Assembly (NCBI GenBank): GCA_021815535.1
Contig: JAKAGL010000010.1
Location: forward strand, 1-19,972
Direction: 5' to 3'
DNA: 19,972 nucleotides
Source: a bacterium
Lineage (GTDB): Bacteria > Nitrospinota_A > UBA7883 > JACRGQ01
Shown: one piece after another, positions 1 to 6,951 of the stretch
How the letters are laid out: each line of letters starts with the position of its first letter
Numbering within the stretch: the first letter of the stretch is position 1
Translations under genes and position numbers: made by a program
The notes under the pieces: generated by a model
Told to the model about the DNA's origin: nothing
Databases searched by the model: none
What the model saw: only the letters and a program-made list of their open reading frames with translations

Positions 1-2275
1 TGCTCTTGAACTTGCTGCTACCTTTTGGGCTCATGGTGAGGATGCTTGGCATAAAGATAACGTTGGCCCCTCTGTTTATCAGATCAACCACGTGTCCGTG
101 GATGATCTTTATAGGAAAACAGGTCTCAGCGGTTATATGCTCCACCGCGTCGTGGACAATCTGCTGATTCGTTTTACCTGACAGAATAATATCCGCTCCC
201 AGTTCCTCAAAAAAAGCGCGCCAAAACGGGAAGGATTCATACATGGTAAGAACGCGCGGCACACCGATCGCCAAGCGGCCATCCCCCGCCGGTTTTCTCT
301 TTTCGAGGTAAGCGCCAAAGCAAAGCTTGTCACGTTCCGCAAAAAGATCGGGGAGGCCGTTGTCTGCTTTCTTGGAATCTTTTTCAAACAGCTCACACCG
401 CGCGCCATAGTAATGGGCCGGCTCGTCGACAAACTTCACGCGGGAAACATCACAAACGTTTTCGCACGCCTTGCACTCGAAACTCGTCACTTTGTAGCCG
501 CGCCCGCGCAGATCGAATCCCTTGAAACGGGTCTTCATATCGGGCCGATTACGCATATACCGCGCGGCGATGATGGCGGCACCTACCGCCCCGGTGCAAT
601 CATGGTGGGGCGGCACTTTTATCTTTTTGCCCGTGACCACGCCAAAAGCGGCTACCACGGCGCGGTTCCAGGCCACTCCGCCCTGAAACAGCACTCTGGA
701 ACCGATGATACGGTCCCCCACCACGCTCAAATAATTTCTTACAATGGAATACGCCAAGCCTGCCGCCAGATCGGCCGCCGGCGAACCCTTTTGCTGATTG
801 GCCACCAGATCTGATTCTATGAAAACCGTGCACCGCTCGCCGAATTTTCCCGGACGCGGGGCCGAGAAAGCGGCATCGGAAAAATCTTTTTTGATATCGA
901 GGCCCAGGCGCTCAGCCTGCTCTTCGATAAAACTGCCGGTGCCAGCAGCACAAACCTTGTTCATCTCAAAATCAACCACCGCACCATCTTTTATAGCTAT
1001 GTATTTGCTATCCTGCCCGCCGATTTCGAATATGCTCTCCACATCCGGCACAAAATGCACGGCCGCCGTAGCTTGGGCAGTGATCTCATTGCGCACCGCA
1101 TCCGCCCCGGCGAAATCGCCTATCATGTAGCGTCCTGAACCGGTAGTGCCTACACCTTTGACAACGACTTTATCGGCGATTTCTTCGCCTATCTCCAGCA
1201 ACCCCTGCGTCACCATCTGGATAGGCTGGCCGGAAGTACGGAGATAGCGGCGGGCCACGACGCGGAACTGTTCGTCGATCGCCACCACATTGGTGGAAAG
1301 AGAACCGATATCTATGCCGATGTAAACCGCCGCACCTGGCTGAACAGGATGGATACCAATGTCGTAGCCATATCCGTTGCCGTCATGAAGCGGATCCATC
1401 GCGCCTTCCACCGCCTGCCGCACGCGAAGATATTCCTCCACCGGTTCTTCCCACAGGAAATCCACGCGTTGGCCAGGGTCCATAGCGCTAAGGGCAGCAC
1501 CAAAAGCGCCGGTGACGTTGTGCAATTCCGGAATGATCAATGCACCGTCAGCAAGTTCCAATTCGCTTTCAAACGCTTTCACCACACCGATATTCGAGGC
1601 TACCCCCCCCACGAAAGCTATCGGGGCTTCCATCTTTTTTCCCCGCGCGATGTTGCTTTTAAAACTGCGCGCGACGGCGTGGCAAAGGCCCGCGATAATA
1701 TCGATTTTCGGCGTACCGATCTGCTGTAGATGGATCATGTCCGATTTGGCAAAAACAGAGCAACGCCCGGCCACGCGCGCCGGGTTTTTGGATCTCAGGG
1801 CCAATTCGCCGAACTCCTTGTCGATTGGACAACCGAGCCTTGTAGCCTGCTGATCGAGAAAGCTGCCGGTTCCAGCGGCGCAGACGGTGTTCATCGCAAA
1901 ATCCTCAAGCACGGCCCCGCGGACGGGATCCGCCTTCATGATCATCAACTTGGAATCCTGCCCGCCCATTTCTATGACCGTGCGCACTTCCGGGTGCAGA
2001 TGGCCAATAGCGCGGCTTTGGGCCACCACCTCGTTGTAAAACACGCCGCCGATAAGCGATGCTGCCAGTTCGCCGCCGGTACCAGTAGCGCCGCATGCTT
2101 GAATGACAACGCCGGGATGGCGGGCGCGAAGCTCCTTTAGAATCTCAGCCAGAACGGGCAACGGCTTGCCGAACATGCGCCGGTATATGTTGGCATGAAC
2201 ATTATGCTTCTCATCAAGCAAGATCGCTTTGACACTGATGGATCCAATGTCTATCCCGAGGAACAGGTTCTTCAC
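1..2275 (-). CDS. BcrA/BadF/HgdC-type CoA-substrate activase, double domain (3' part cut by window)
   Basis: ATP-dependent activator family of 2-hydroxyacyl-CoA dehydratases and benzoyl-CoA reductases, which couples ATP hydrolysis to low-potential electron transfer from a [4Fe-4S] cluster. The visible ~758 codons hold two tandem BcrAD/BadFG (ASKHA-fold) modules. Module 1 (about 1-270) has GIDIGS near residue 7, MGGQDSK near 103, VCAAGTGSF (Cys ~132) and GRCSVFAKSD (Cys ~172). Module 2 (about 315-570) repeats GIDIGSLST, IGGQDSK, VCAAGTGSF and ERCTVF. The two Cys per module match the cluster ligands of HgdC. A DUF2229-like region follows (ACENVC near 601, then IGVPRVLTMYESFPFWRAFF). Such fusions usually run to ~1,400 residues, so roughly half is probably missing. 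Start is GTG at 2275, with GGAGG five bases upstream; no in-frame ATG fits. No dehydratase subunit lies in the window. Function beyond the family is inference. Confidence 0.88.
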   Translation of the reverse strand, partial: MKNLFLGIDIGSISVKAILLDEKHNVHANIYRRMFGKPLPVLAEILKELRARHPGVVIQACGATGTGGELAASLIGGVFYNEVVAQSRAIGHLHPEVRTVIEMGGQDSKLMIMKADPVRGAVLEDFAMNTVCAAGTGSFLDQQATRLGCPIDKEFGELALRSKNPARVAGRCSVFAKSDMIHLQQIGTPKIDIIAGLCHAVARSFKSNIARGKKMEAPIAFVGGVASNIGVVKAFESELELADGALIIPELHNVTGAFGAALSAMDPGQRVDFLWEEPVEEYLRVRQAVEGAMDPLHDGNGYGYDIGIHPVQPGAAVYIGIDIGSLSTNVVAIDEQFRVVARRYLRTSGQPIQMVTQGLLEIGEEIADKVVVKGVGTTGSGRYMIGDFAGADAVRNEITAQATAAVHFVPDVESIFEIGGQDSKYIAIKDGAVVDFEMNKVCAAGTGSFIEEQAERLGLDIKKDFSDAAFSAPRPGKFGERCTVFIESDLVANQQKGSPAADLAAGLAYSIVRNYLSVVGDRIIGSRVLFQGGVAWNRAVVAAFGVVTGKKIKVPPHHDCTGAVGAAIIAARYMRNRPDMKTRFKGFDLRGRGYKVTSFECKACENVCDVSRVKFVDEPAHYYGARCELFEKDSKKADNGLPDLFAERDKLCFGAYLEKRKPAGDGRLAIGVPRVLTMYESFPFWRAFFEELGADIILSGKTNQQIVHDAVEHITAETCFPIKIIHGHVVDLINRGANVIFMPSILTMSPKGSSKFKS

Positions 2276-2450
2276 ACCGACCTCCGATGATAATTTAGGG
2301 TTCTCATTCCCCGAGCAAAGTAGCCAAACATGGGCCGCGCACTACTAATTCGTTTGCGGTCTGCTCCGACACTTGCAATTTTATAATTCCAAAACACATA
2401 TTATTTAACACGAGGGAGCACATGCGATCATAGGTGAAACACCGTAGATA
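2276..2450. other. Intergenic region between def and the activase gene
   Basis: 175 AT-rich bases that must hold the activase promoter. On the minus strand a TATAAAAT-like stretch occurs near 2381-2388, but no confident -35/-10 pair, terminator hairpin or small ORF with a ribosome site is seen. Confidence 0.4.
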
Positions 2451-3008
2451 TCAGTCTTCCTGCCAGTAACGGCGGTACTCTTGTGTAAAACTCAACGTCT
2501 CAAACCCCTCCATCCGGTCGATAAACAGTTTTCCGTAAAGATGGTCGATCTCATGCTGGAATACCACGGCCTGAAACCCCTCTGCCTTAATGGTAATTTC
2601 TTTCCCTTCTATAGATAATGCCTTCAGCGTTATGCCGGTAGAGCGCTTTACCTTGCCCCAAAGCTCCCGTACGCTCAGGCACCCTTCCCAGCCCTCTTCA
2701 ACGTCTTTTGAAAAATCCATAATTTCCGGATTAATCAGCACGGTCAAGGGAATATTCTCTTTGCCTGGAAAACGGGAATTCTCTTGGGCTTCAATCACTG
2801 CCACCTGACGTGAGATGCCTACTTGGTGGGGGGCAAGACCCGCACCGTTGTATTCCCGCATTGTTTCAATCATCGACTCAATAAAATGTTTAAAACGCGG
2901 ATCCTTCAGTTCCTTAAGCGTCACCGGTTCGGCACGTTTGCGCAAGACGGGATGCCCCAAAAGGTTGACTTTTAGAACCGAAGGTTCATCCAGAAACAGA
3001 TCAGACAA
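2451..3008 (-). CDS. def: Peptide deformylase (TTG start)
   Basis: Removes the N-formyl group from nascent proteins in the cytoplasm; metal-dependent. All three PDF motifs are present: motif 1 as GAGLAPHQ (residues 55-62, Pro where most enzymes have the second Ala), motif 2 EGCLS (108-112, metal ligand Cys110) and motif 3 QHEIDH (151-156, His152/Glu153/His156). At 185 residues the length is normal. I place the start at TTG 3008, because GAGGG lies eight bases upstream and longer versions only add residues read from the overlapping upstream gene. The start lies 8 bp inside the end of the bfd-like gene, so the two are probably translationally coupled. PDF is usually paired with fmt; here the partner is a [2Fe-2S] protein instead. 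Confidence 0.93.
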   Translation of the reverse strand: MSDLFLDEPSVLKVNLLGHPVLRKRAEPVTLKELKDPRFKHFIESMIETMREYNGAGLAPHQVGISRQVAVIEAQENSRFPGKENIPLTVLINPEIMDFSKDVEEGWEGCLSVRELWGKVKRSTGITLKALSIEGKEITIKAEGFQAVVFQHEIDHLYGKLFIDRMEGFETLSFTQEYRRYWQED

Positions 3009-3189
3009 GGTATTTTGCCCTCGCTTCTTTGAACACCCTGATCGCATCCATGATGCAGCCGCCGCAACCGGTACCCACATGGGTGACGGCCTGCAGCTTA
3101 TCGAAGGAGTCGGCGCCATTCTTTACCGCTTCTTCTATCTGGGTATTTGTCACCCTGCGGCAATCGCAAATTTGATATGTTTCGCTCAT
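3001..3189 (-). CDS. BFD-like [2Fe-2S]-binding protein
   Basis: A 62-residue protein with Cys8, Cys10, Cys42 and Cys45 in the CxC...CxxC spacing of bacterioferritin-associated ferredoxin and the BFD-like domains of NirB/NasB (ICDC at the N-terminus, TGCGGC later). It likely carries a [2Fe-2S] cluster and acts in electron transfer or iron release; the partner is unknown and no bacterioferritin gene is in the window. AAGGAG six bases before the ATG fixes the start. It is the first gene of an overlapping pair with peptide deformylase, an Fe(II)-type enzyme in many bacteria. An iron link between the two is only suggestive. Confidence 0.85.
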   Translation of the reverse strand: MSETYQICDCRRVTNTQIEEAVKNGADSFDKLQAVTHVGTGCGGCIMDAIRVFKEARAKYLV

Positions 3190-3302
3190 GTTGCTCTCCT
3201 TGGCCTAAAGTTCTTAGTTGAAGCTCCCTATCCGTTTACTACTGATAATCCAAACGGGTAGCCGACAAAACAACCAACACATAAGGAACTAAACTGCCGG
3301 TA

Positions 3303-3331
3303 ATTATACCTAAGTCCCCCATTAGCCGCGA
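3303..3331 (-). promoter_or_regulatory. Possible promoter for bfd-def
   Basis: On the minus strand TATAAT occurs at 3308-3303, about 115 bases upstream of the bfd-like ATG. No convincing -35 hexamer stands 16-18 bases upstream. The implied leader is long and includes an imperfect inverted repeat (3228-3237/3252-3261). Weak call. Confidence 0.25.
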
Positions 3332-3394
3332 GGGACAACTCCTATACCTTAACAAATATGTCAGGTAATTGGAAGAACAGAATATACTACGGGT

Positions 3395-4075
3395 TTAACC
3401 GATTTTTTCAGATGGCGGACTTGAACGATCCAAATCGATCATCTTGGTAGAGCCGATATATGTGGATTCTACAACTTTGGTGACCGAACTAAGTTTGGCG
3501 ATAAGATCACGGATGCGGCGGGCTTGGGTATTCACCGCCTGTATGCAATCAAAGACATCTTTGGCATCCATTTTCTGCCAATCTTTAAGCATATCGGCAT
3601 TGCCGATAATACCGGCAAGCGGATTATTGATCTCGTGCTGCAAGGTAACGGTCATGGCCAGGACGGTTTGAAGCTGTTTAGCATCCAAAAGGTCTTTCTC
3701 AAGTTCCCGGATGCGGAGCCGGGCCTTTACTCTGCTCAGCAGTTCATCCGGATCGAACGGCTTAACGATATAATCATCGGCTCCCAAATCCATGCCTTTG
3801 ATCTTATCCACCATTTCACGCCTGGCCGAAAGCATAATGACCGAGATAAATTTGGTTTCGGCAGTTCCTTTTATTATTCGGCATACCTCATAGCCATCGA
3901 TACCGGGCATCATGATATCAAGTAAAATCAAATCAGGCTGTTCCTTGGCCAAACGCTCCAAAGCCATTTCTCCGCTGGAACAGTTCACAATATCGAAGTT
4001 GCCTTTTTTACGCAACGTCATCTCGACCAATAACCCTATGTTGGGATCATCGTCAACGATCATTATCTTAGCCAT
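3395..4075 (-). CDS. Response regulator receiver fused to an orphan histidine-kinase DHp (HisKA-like) segment
   Basis: 226 residues. Residues 3-120 form a complete receiver domain: acidic pair in IVDDD (8-10), phospho-acceptor Asp53 in LLDIMMPG, Ser83 in MLSARR and Lys105 in IVKPF. A helix (121-140) leads into LQHEINNPLAGIIGNADML (His147), a textbook histidine-kinase H-box, with a second helix at 175-200. The protein then ends: there are no N, G1 or G2 boxes, so no ATPase domain and no DNA-binding domain. It may relay phosphate between Asp and His or dimerise with a separate kinase; both are inference. Start chosen at ATG 4075, because MAKIMIVDDD is the usual receiver beginning and GGGG lies nine bases upstream; a longer frame to 4123 exists. 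It is divergent from the PtxD-like gene. Confidence 0.85.
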   Translation of the reverse strand: MAKIMIVDDDPNIGLLVEMTLRKKGNFDIVNCSSGEMALERLAKEQPDLILLDIMMPGIDGYEVCRIIKGTAETKFISVIMLSARREMVDKIKGMDLGADDYIVKPFDPDELLSRVKARLRIRELEKDLLDAKQLQTVLAMTVTLQHEINNPLAGIIGNADMLKDWQKMDAKDVFDCIQAVNTQARRIRDLIAKLSSVTKVVESTYIGSTKMIDLDRSSPPSEKIG

Positions 4076-4108
4076 TAGGCATTGCCCCATCCCGATTTCA
4101 TGGTATTT

Positions 4109-4114
4109 ATTATA
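4109..4114 (-). promoter_or_regulatory. -10 box for the receiver-DHp gene
   Basis: TATAAT on the minus strand, 34 bases upstream of the ATG at 4075, in a very AT-rich stretch. No TTGACA-like -35 is seen at 16-18 bp, so the assignment rests on the hexamer and its position in the divergent gap. Confidence 0.3.
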
Positions 4115-4140
4115 TGCTATCACTTATTGTTTTTATAATA

Positions 4141-4160
4141 CCTTATAAGGAAATTTCCTT
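4141..4160. promoter_or_regulatory. Overlapping perfect palindromes in the divergent promoter region (candidate operator)
   Basis: The 20 bases CCTTATAAGGAAATTTCCTT contain two perfect palindromes sharing AAGG: CCTTATAAGG (4141-4150) and AAGGAAATTTCCTT (4147-4160). They lie between the divergent receiver-DHp and PtxD-like genes, over the expected -35 region of the latter (its -10 is at 4178-4183). A dimeric regulator could bind here; no regulator is identified. Confidence 0.35.
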
Positions 4161-4177
4161 TTCATAGCGATTTTTAT

Positions 4178-4205
4178 TATAATCAATCCCAGTTTCCAAG
4201 AGGAG
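4178..4205 (+). promoter_or_regulatory. -10 box and ribosome-binding site of the PtxD-like gene
   Basis: TATAAT at 4178-4183 is followed by a leader of about 22 bases and a strong Shine-Dalgarno GAGGAG at 4200-4205, six bases before ATG 4212. The -35 region is poor (TTCCTT at 17 bp) and is covered by the palindromes at 4141-4160, consistent with activator- or repressor-dependent use. Confidence 0.5.
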
Positions 4206-4211
4206 CCACCC

Positions 4212-5240
4212 ATGACTAAACCACGTGTAGTTATTACCCATTGGGTGCATAGTGAAGTAATCGACTATCTAGGCGCGCAATGCGAGTTGATCTACAATCG
4301 CAGCCGCGAGGCGATGCCGCGTCATACGCTTTTAAAAGAAATAAGAACCGCCGATGCGGTGATGCTTTTCGGCAAAGACCTGATGGATGGAGAAATGATC
4401 GCCGCCGCCTCAACGCTGCGCATTGCCGCCGCGACCACCATTCGGCCGAAAAACGTGGATATGGATGCCTGCACGAAACGAGGTATCTGGTACACCACTG
4501 TGCCGGATATGCGTCACACTCCCGCGGCCGAATTGGCCATTGGTCTTTTGATCAGCGTCACCCGGATGCTTCCTGAAGGGGATAGGTTCATCCGTTCCGG
4601 CAAGTTCAATGGATGGCGCGCCGACCACTATGGTACCGGTCTTTCGGGTAAAACCCTCGGCATCCTGGGTATGGGAGCGCTGGGCCAAGCCATCGCAAAA
4701 CGTCTGGAGGGCTTTGACATGAAGTTGCTCTACGCTGATCCAAATCCTCTATCGAAAGACCGAGAATACGCGCTGAAGGTCCTCCGCAAATCGCAGGATG
4801 ACTTGCTTGCCTCGAGCGATTTTGTCATCCTTTCGCTTCCCCTTCTGCCGGAAACCCGAGGGATCATCAACGCGGATACGATATGGAAAATGAAAAAACA
4901 CGCCTATCTTGTCAACATGGCCCGCGGCAGCGTGGTGGATGAAGCGGCCGTTGTAAAGACACTGGAGGAAGGACGGCTCTCCGGTTACGCGGCGGATGTA
5001 TTTGCCATGGAAGACGACATGTTTTCAGATCACCCGGAAAACATCCATCCAGCATTGGTAAAAAACCACCTGCACACCGTTTTCACTCCGCACATCGGCA
5101 GCGCTGTAGACGACGTGCGCCGGAACATCACGCTGGATGCCGCCCAAAACATCCTGGAAGCCATTGCCGGCCATCGTCCCCACGGTGCGGTAAATCAACC
5201 CGAAGTACCACACGGAACCACAAGCGAACCGTTTTTCTAA
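4212..5240 (+). CDS. PtxD-like D-2-hydroxyacid/phosphonate dehydrogenase family oxidoreductase
   Basis: 342-residue NAD-dependent dehydrogenase of the D-isomer 2-hydroxyacid family. It resembles phosphite dehydrogenase PtxD along its whole length: VVITHWVH at the start, WRADHYGTGL (135-144), GYAADVFAMED (259-268), FTPHIGSAV (291-299). The Rossmann motif is GMGALG (153-158). The catalytic triad Arg238, Glu267, His294 is intact, and Asp176 stands where PtxD has Glu175, favouring NAD over NADP. PtxD's Trp134 and Tyr139 are also kept (135, 140). However, alignment by eye puts Ile77 at the phosphite-binding Lys76 and Gly54 at Met53, although Arg78 and Lys80 lie nearby. The substrate may be phosphite or a related small acid. 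No phosphonate or phosphite transporter is adjacent. The C-terminus slightly overlaps the convergent small ORF. Confidence 0.8.
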   Translation: MTKPRVVITHWVHSEVIDYLGAQCELIYNRSREAMPRHTLLKEIRTADAVMLFGKDLMDGEMIAAASTLRIAAATTIRPKNVDMDACTKRGIWYTTVPDMRHTPAAELAIGLLISVTRMLPEGDRFIRSGKFNGWRADHYGTGLSGKTLGILGMGALGQAIAKRLEGFDMKLLYADPNPLSKDREYALKVLRKSQDDLLASSDFVILSLPLLPETRGIINADTIWKMKKHAYLVNMARGSVVDEAAVVKTLEEGRLSGYAADVFAMEDDMFSDHPENIHPALVKNHLHTVFTPHIGSAVDDVRRNITLDAAQNILEAIAGHRPHGAVNQPEVPHGTTSEPFF

Positions 5241-5516
5241 TTTCTTCCCCGTAGCAAATTATTTTCCCTTGGTAGGGATTTTTTACTCTTCCTTTTCTTT
5301 ACCTTTGGATGCGGCTTTTTTACATCTTGCCCTTCTTCCATTTTCATTAGCGGCATATTTCCGCCAAAAGCAACTTCCAGCATCTTCAGGTAATCGTTAT
5401 TTACCGGGTGTTTTGGGGGGTGGCTTCACGCCCTGACCTGTTTCTGCGATTGGGTGAGGCGTTTTTACCGATGCGCCTTTTTGAACTATTGTTGGTGGGG
5501 TCTTTTTACTTGTCAT
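5237..5516 (-). pseudogene. Frameshifted small Pro/Lys-rich ORF with GxxVKxP repeats
   Basis: Not a recognised family. ATG at 5516, with GGAG ten bases upstream, opens a 39-codon frame (MTSKKTPPTIVQKGASVKTP...) ending at TAA 5397-5399. A second open stretch, 48 codons from ATG 5383 to TAG 5237, follows in another frame and ends in a basic tail (KVKKRKSKK). Dropping one C from the run of six (5415-5420, read as CCC CCC), or a +1 slip there, joins them into one 92-residue protein. The halves carry GASVKTPHP, GQGVKPPPK and GQDVKKPHP, the same unit as in the tail of the membrane protein just upstream. Possible explanations: sequencing indel in the homopolymer, decayed gene, or programmed frameshift. 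The gap from the upstream gene's stop is only 20 bases, so co-transcription is likely. Confidence 0.45.
5265..5284 (+). terminator. Weak intrinsic terminator after the PtxD-like gene
   Basis: TCCCT-TGGT-AGGGA (5265-5278), a 5-bp stem with a 4-base loop, followed by six T (5279-5284), 25 bases past the stop codon. The stem is short, so efficiency is uncertain. It also lies inside the convergent small ORF. Confidence 0.4.
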
Positions 5517-5640
5517 TTCCCATAATCTCCTTCTCTTTATGTATTTTTCTTTGGCAGAATTATAGGGGGTGCCTTAACATTTGCCCCCTTGGTCTCAGGT
5601 TGAGGTGGCTTTACATTTTGCCCTTCCTGTATTGGCTTAG
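5321..5640. repeat. Diverged repeat encoding GxxVKxP units
   Basis: On the plus strand TACATCTTGCCCTTC (5321-5335) and TACATTTTGCCCTTC (5612-5626) differ by one base. They encode, on the minus strand, EEGQDVK and QEGQNVK in the small ORF and in the membrane-protein tail. Further diverged copies lie between them (GASVK, GQGVK, GANVK), giving five units in all over about 300 bp. The pattern suggests tandem or partial gene duplication. Confidence 0.5.
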
Positions 5641-6076
5641 GCCCCTGTTCTCTTGCCATATATTTCCCCTCTAGATTATATTTAACAAATATCGCTATTA
5701 ATACTACACCAACCAGAAAACAGATTCCACCTAGTCCATTTAAAACTGTGGTCATCGTTTGAAAACAACCTCCGGGAACTTCCGCATATATCTTCTTATC
5801 ATCTACCTGCTTAATGGCCTTTGCGTGAGCTTGTGCACTTGAGTAGTATGAGTAAAGATTAAAAATGATAGCAAGCCCCCAAAATATCCAAGCGCCAAAC
5901 AAGCACCAAGAAAGGACGATATTGTCACCCAAGAAATCTTTTACGAAAATAAATGAGGTACCTAACGCCCCGCTTGACACTGCAAATAATAGCTTATCGT
6001 AATCGTTTTGAGATTTGCTTTGTACTTCATAGAGGTCATCCCGATATTTTTTAAGTCCTTCATCCATCTCACCCAT
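5537..6076 (-). CDS. Hypothetical three-helix inner-membrane protein with Pro-rich repeat tail
   Basis: I do not recognise the family. 179 residues: a charged N-terminus (1-27), a moderately hydrophobic segment at 28-48, a strong membrane helix at 54-76 (WCLFGAWIFWGLAIIF), a loop, and another at 110-132 (GICFLVGVVLIAIFV). A hydrophilic Pro/Lys tail (140-179) follows, holding GQNVKPPQP and GANVKAPPI. The base composition is visibly more AT-rich than its neighbours, hinting at separate ancestry. There is no Shine-Dalgarno; instead a TATAAT box ends seven bases before the ATG. A second ATG at 6067 is an alternative start. It is followed closely by the small repeat-sharing ORF. Confidence 0.6.
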   Translation of the reverse strand: MGEMDEGLKKYRDDLYEVQSKSQNDYDKLLFAVSSGALGTSFIFVKDFLGDNIVLSWCLFGAWIFWGLAIIFNLYSYYSSAQAHAKAIKQVDDKKIYAEVPGGCFQTMTTVLNGLGGICFLVGVVLIAIFVKYNLEGKYMAREQGPKPIQEGQNVKPPQPETKGANVKAPPIILPKKNT

Positions 6077-6083
6077 ACTGCAT

Positions 6084-6089
6084 ATTATA
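6084..6089 (-). promoter_or_regulatory. -10 box abutting the start of the membrane-protein gene (leaderless candidate)
   Basis: TATAAT on the minus strand ends seven bases before ATG 6076, placing the expected transcription start within one or two bases of the start codon. No good -35 is seen (TAAAAC at 17 bp). It lies just past the larE stop codon. Confidence 0.4.
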
Positions 6090-6099
6090 CATATACTTT

Positions 6100-6951
6100 T
6101 TATTCTGTTTTAAAAATGTTCAGCGATCCAGTGCGGTAGCCTTCCAGATCGAGGGTCACATAAGTGAACCCAAGCGCCTTGATGGACGCCGCCAACCCGG
6201 CGTATCGCGGATCGGCCATGAACGTGGCCAGTTCGCTTTGAGCGATCTCGATCCGCGCGATGCCGTTGTGATCGCGCACGCGGAGTTGCCGGTATCCCGC
6301 CTTTTTCAAAATATTCTCGGCCTGCTCCACGCGGGATAACTTCTCGGCGGTGATCTTCACTCCATAGGGGAAACGGCTGGCCAGGCATGCCGCGGCAGGC
6401 TTGTCCCAGTTTGGCAAACCAAGCCGTTGCGCGTGATGGCGGATATCCTCTTTGGAAAAACCCGCCTCGATGAGCGGTGAGCGGACACCCTGTTCCGCCG
6501 CGGCCTTGCGTCCCGGACGGTAATCTCCAAGATCATCCATGTTCGCGCCGTCGCAAACAAAAGCATATCCCTCATCTTTAGCTATTTTTGACAGAATGCC
6601 GAACAGCTCCCCCTTGCAGAAAAAACAACGATCCGGTGGATTGTCAGCATAGCCGGGGATGTCCAATTCCTCACTGACGATCGCCCGGTGCGGTGCGCCT
6701 ATCTTTTGGATGATATCAAGCGCTTGCAGAAACTCATTCTCCGGATAAGTGCTGCTACGGGCAGTGACGGCAAGCACCTTGCCGCCACGATCTTTTAATG
6801 CGTCCCACGCGGCGGCAACCAGAAATGAGCTGTCCACTCCGCCGGAATACGCAATAACGGCGCTTCCCATCCGATTAAAGATGTCGCATAGCTTCTCGTA
6901 CTTCTCAGCCTTCGTCAAATTCAAGCCGGCTTTTAATTCCTTTGTAGGCAT
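6100..6951 (-). CDS. larE: LarE-type ATP-dependent sulfur transferase (PP-loop)
   Basis: LarE adenylates and sulfurates the pyridinium biscarboxylate precursor of the nickel-pincer cofactor of lactate racemase-family enzymes. Visible motifs: PP-loop SGGVDSS (36-42), TARSSTYPE (63-71), PDRCFFCK (106-113), DGANMDD (134-140), DYRPG (143-147) and KPAAACLASRFPYG (184-197). Cys109, Cys112 and Cys189 match the three-cysteine arrangement of LarE enzymes that bind a [4Fe-4S] cluster, rather than the single sacrificial Cys type (Cys176 of the Lactobacillus enzyme aligns with Cys189). 283 residues is typical. The ATG at 6951 lies 47 bp inside the glycosyltransferase gene; an in-frame TTG near 6922 would shorten this overlap. 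larB, larC and a LarA homolog are not in the window. Confidence 0.87.
   Translation of the reverse strand: MPTKELKAGLNLTKAEKYEKLCDIFNRMGSAVIAYSGGVDSSFLVAAAWDALKDRGGKVLAVTARSSTYPENEFLQALDIIQKIGAPHRAIVSEELDIPGYADNPPDRCFFCKGELFGILSKIAKDEGYAFVCDGANMDDLGDYRPGRKAAAEQGVRSPLIEAGFSKEDIRHHAQRLGLPNWDKPAAACLASRFPYGVKITAEKLSRVEQAENILKKAGYRQLRVRDHNGIARIEIAQSELATFMADPRYAGLAASIKALGFTYVTLDLEGYRTGSLNIFKTE

Noticed and set aside
413..2140. Several 110-136-codon open frames on the plus strand
   Set aside because: All are antisense to the activase, whose minus-strand frame is open over the whole 1-2275 region with clear repeated motifs.
3228..3261. Imperfect inverted repeat CTATCCGTTT / AAACGGGTAG in the bfd leader
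   Set aside because: Ten-base arms with one mismatch and a 14-base loop. On the transcribed (minus) strand the mismatch is C-A, and no T-tract or known riboswitch core accompanies it. Too weak for a regulatory call.
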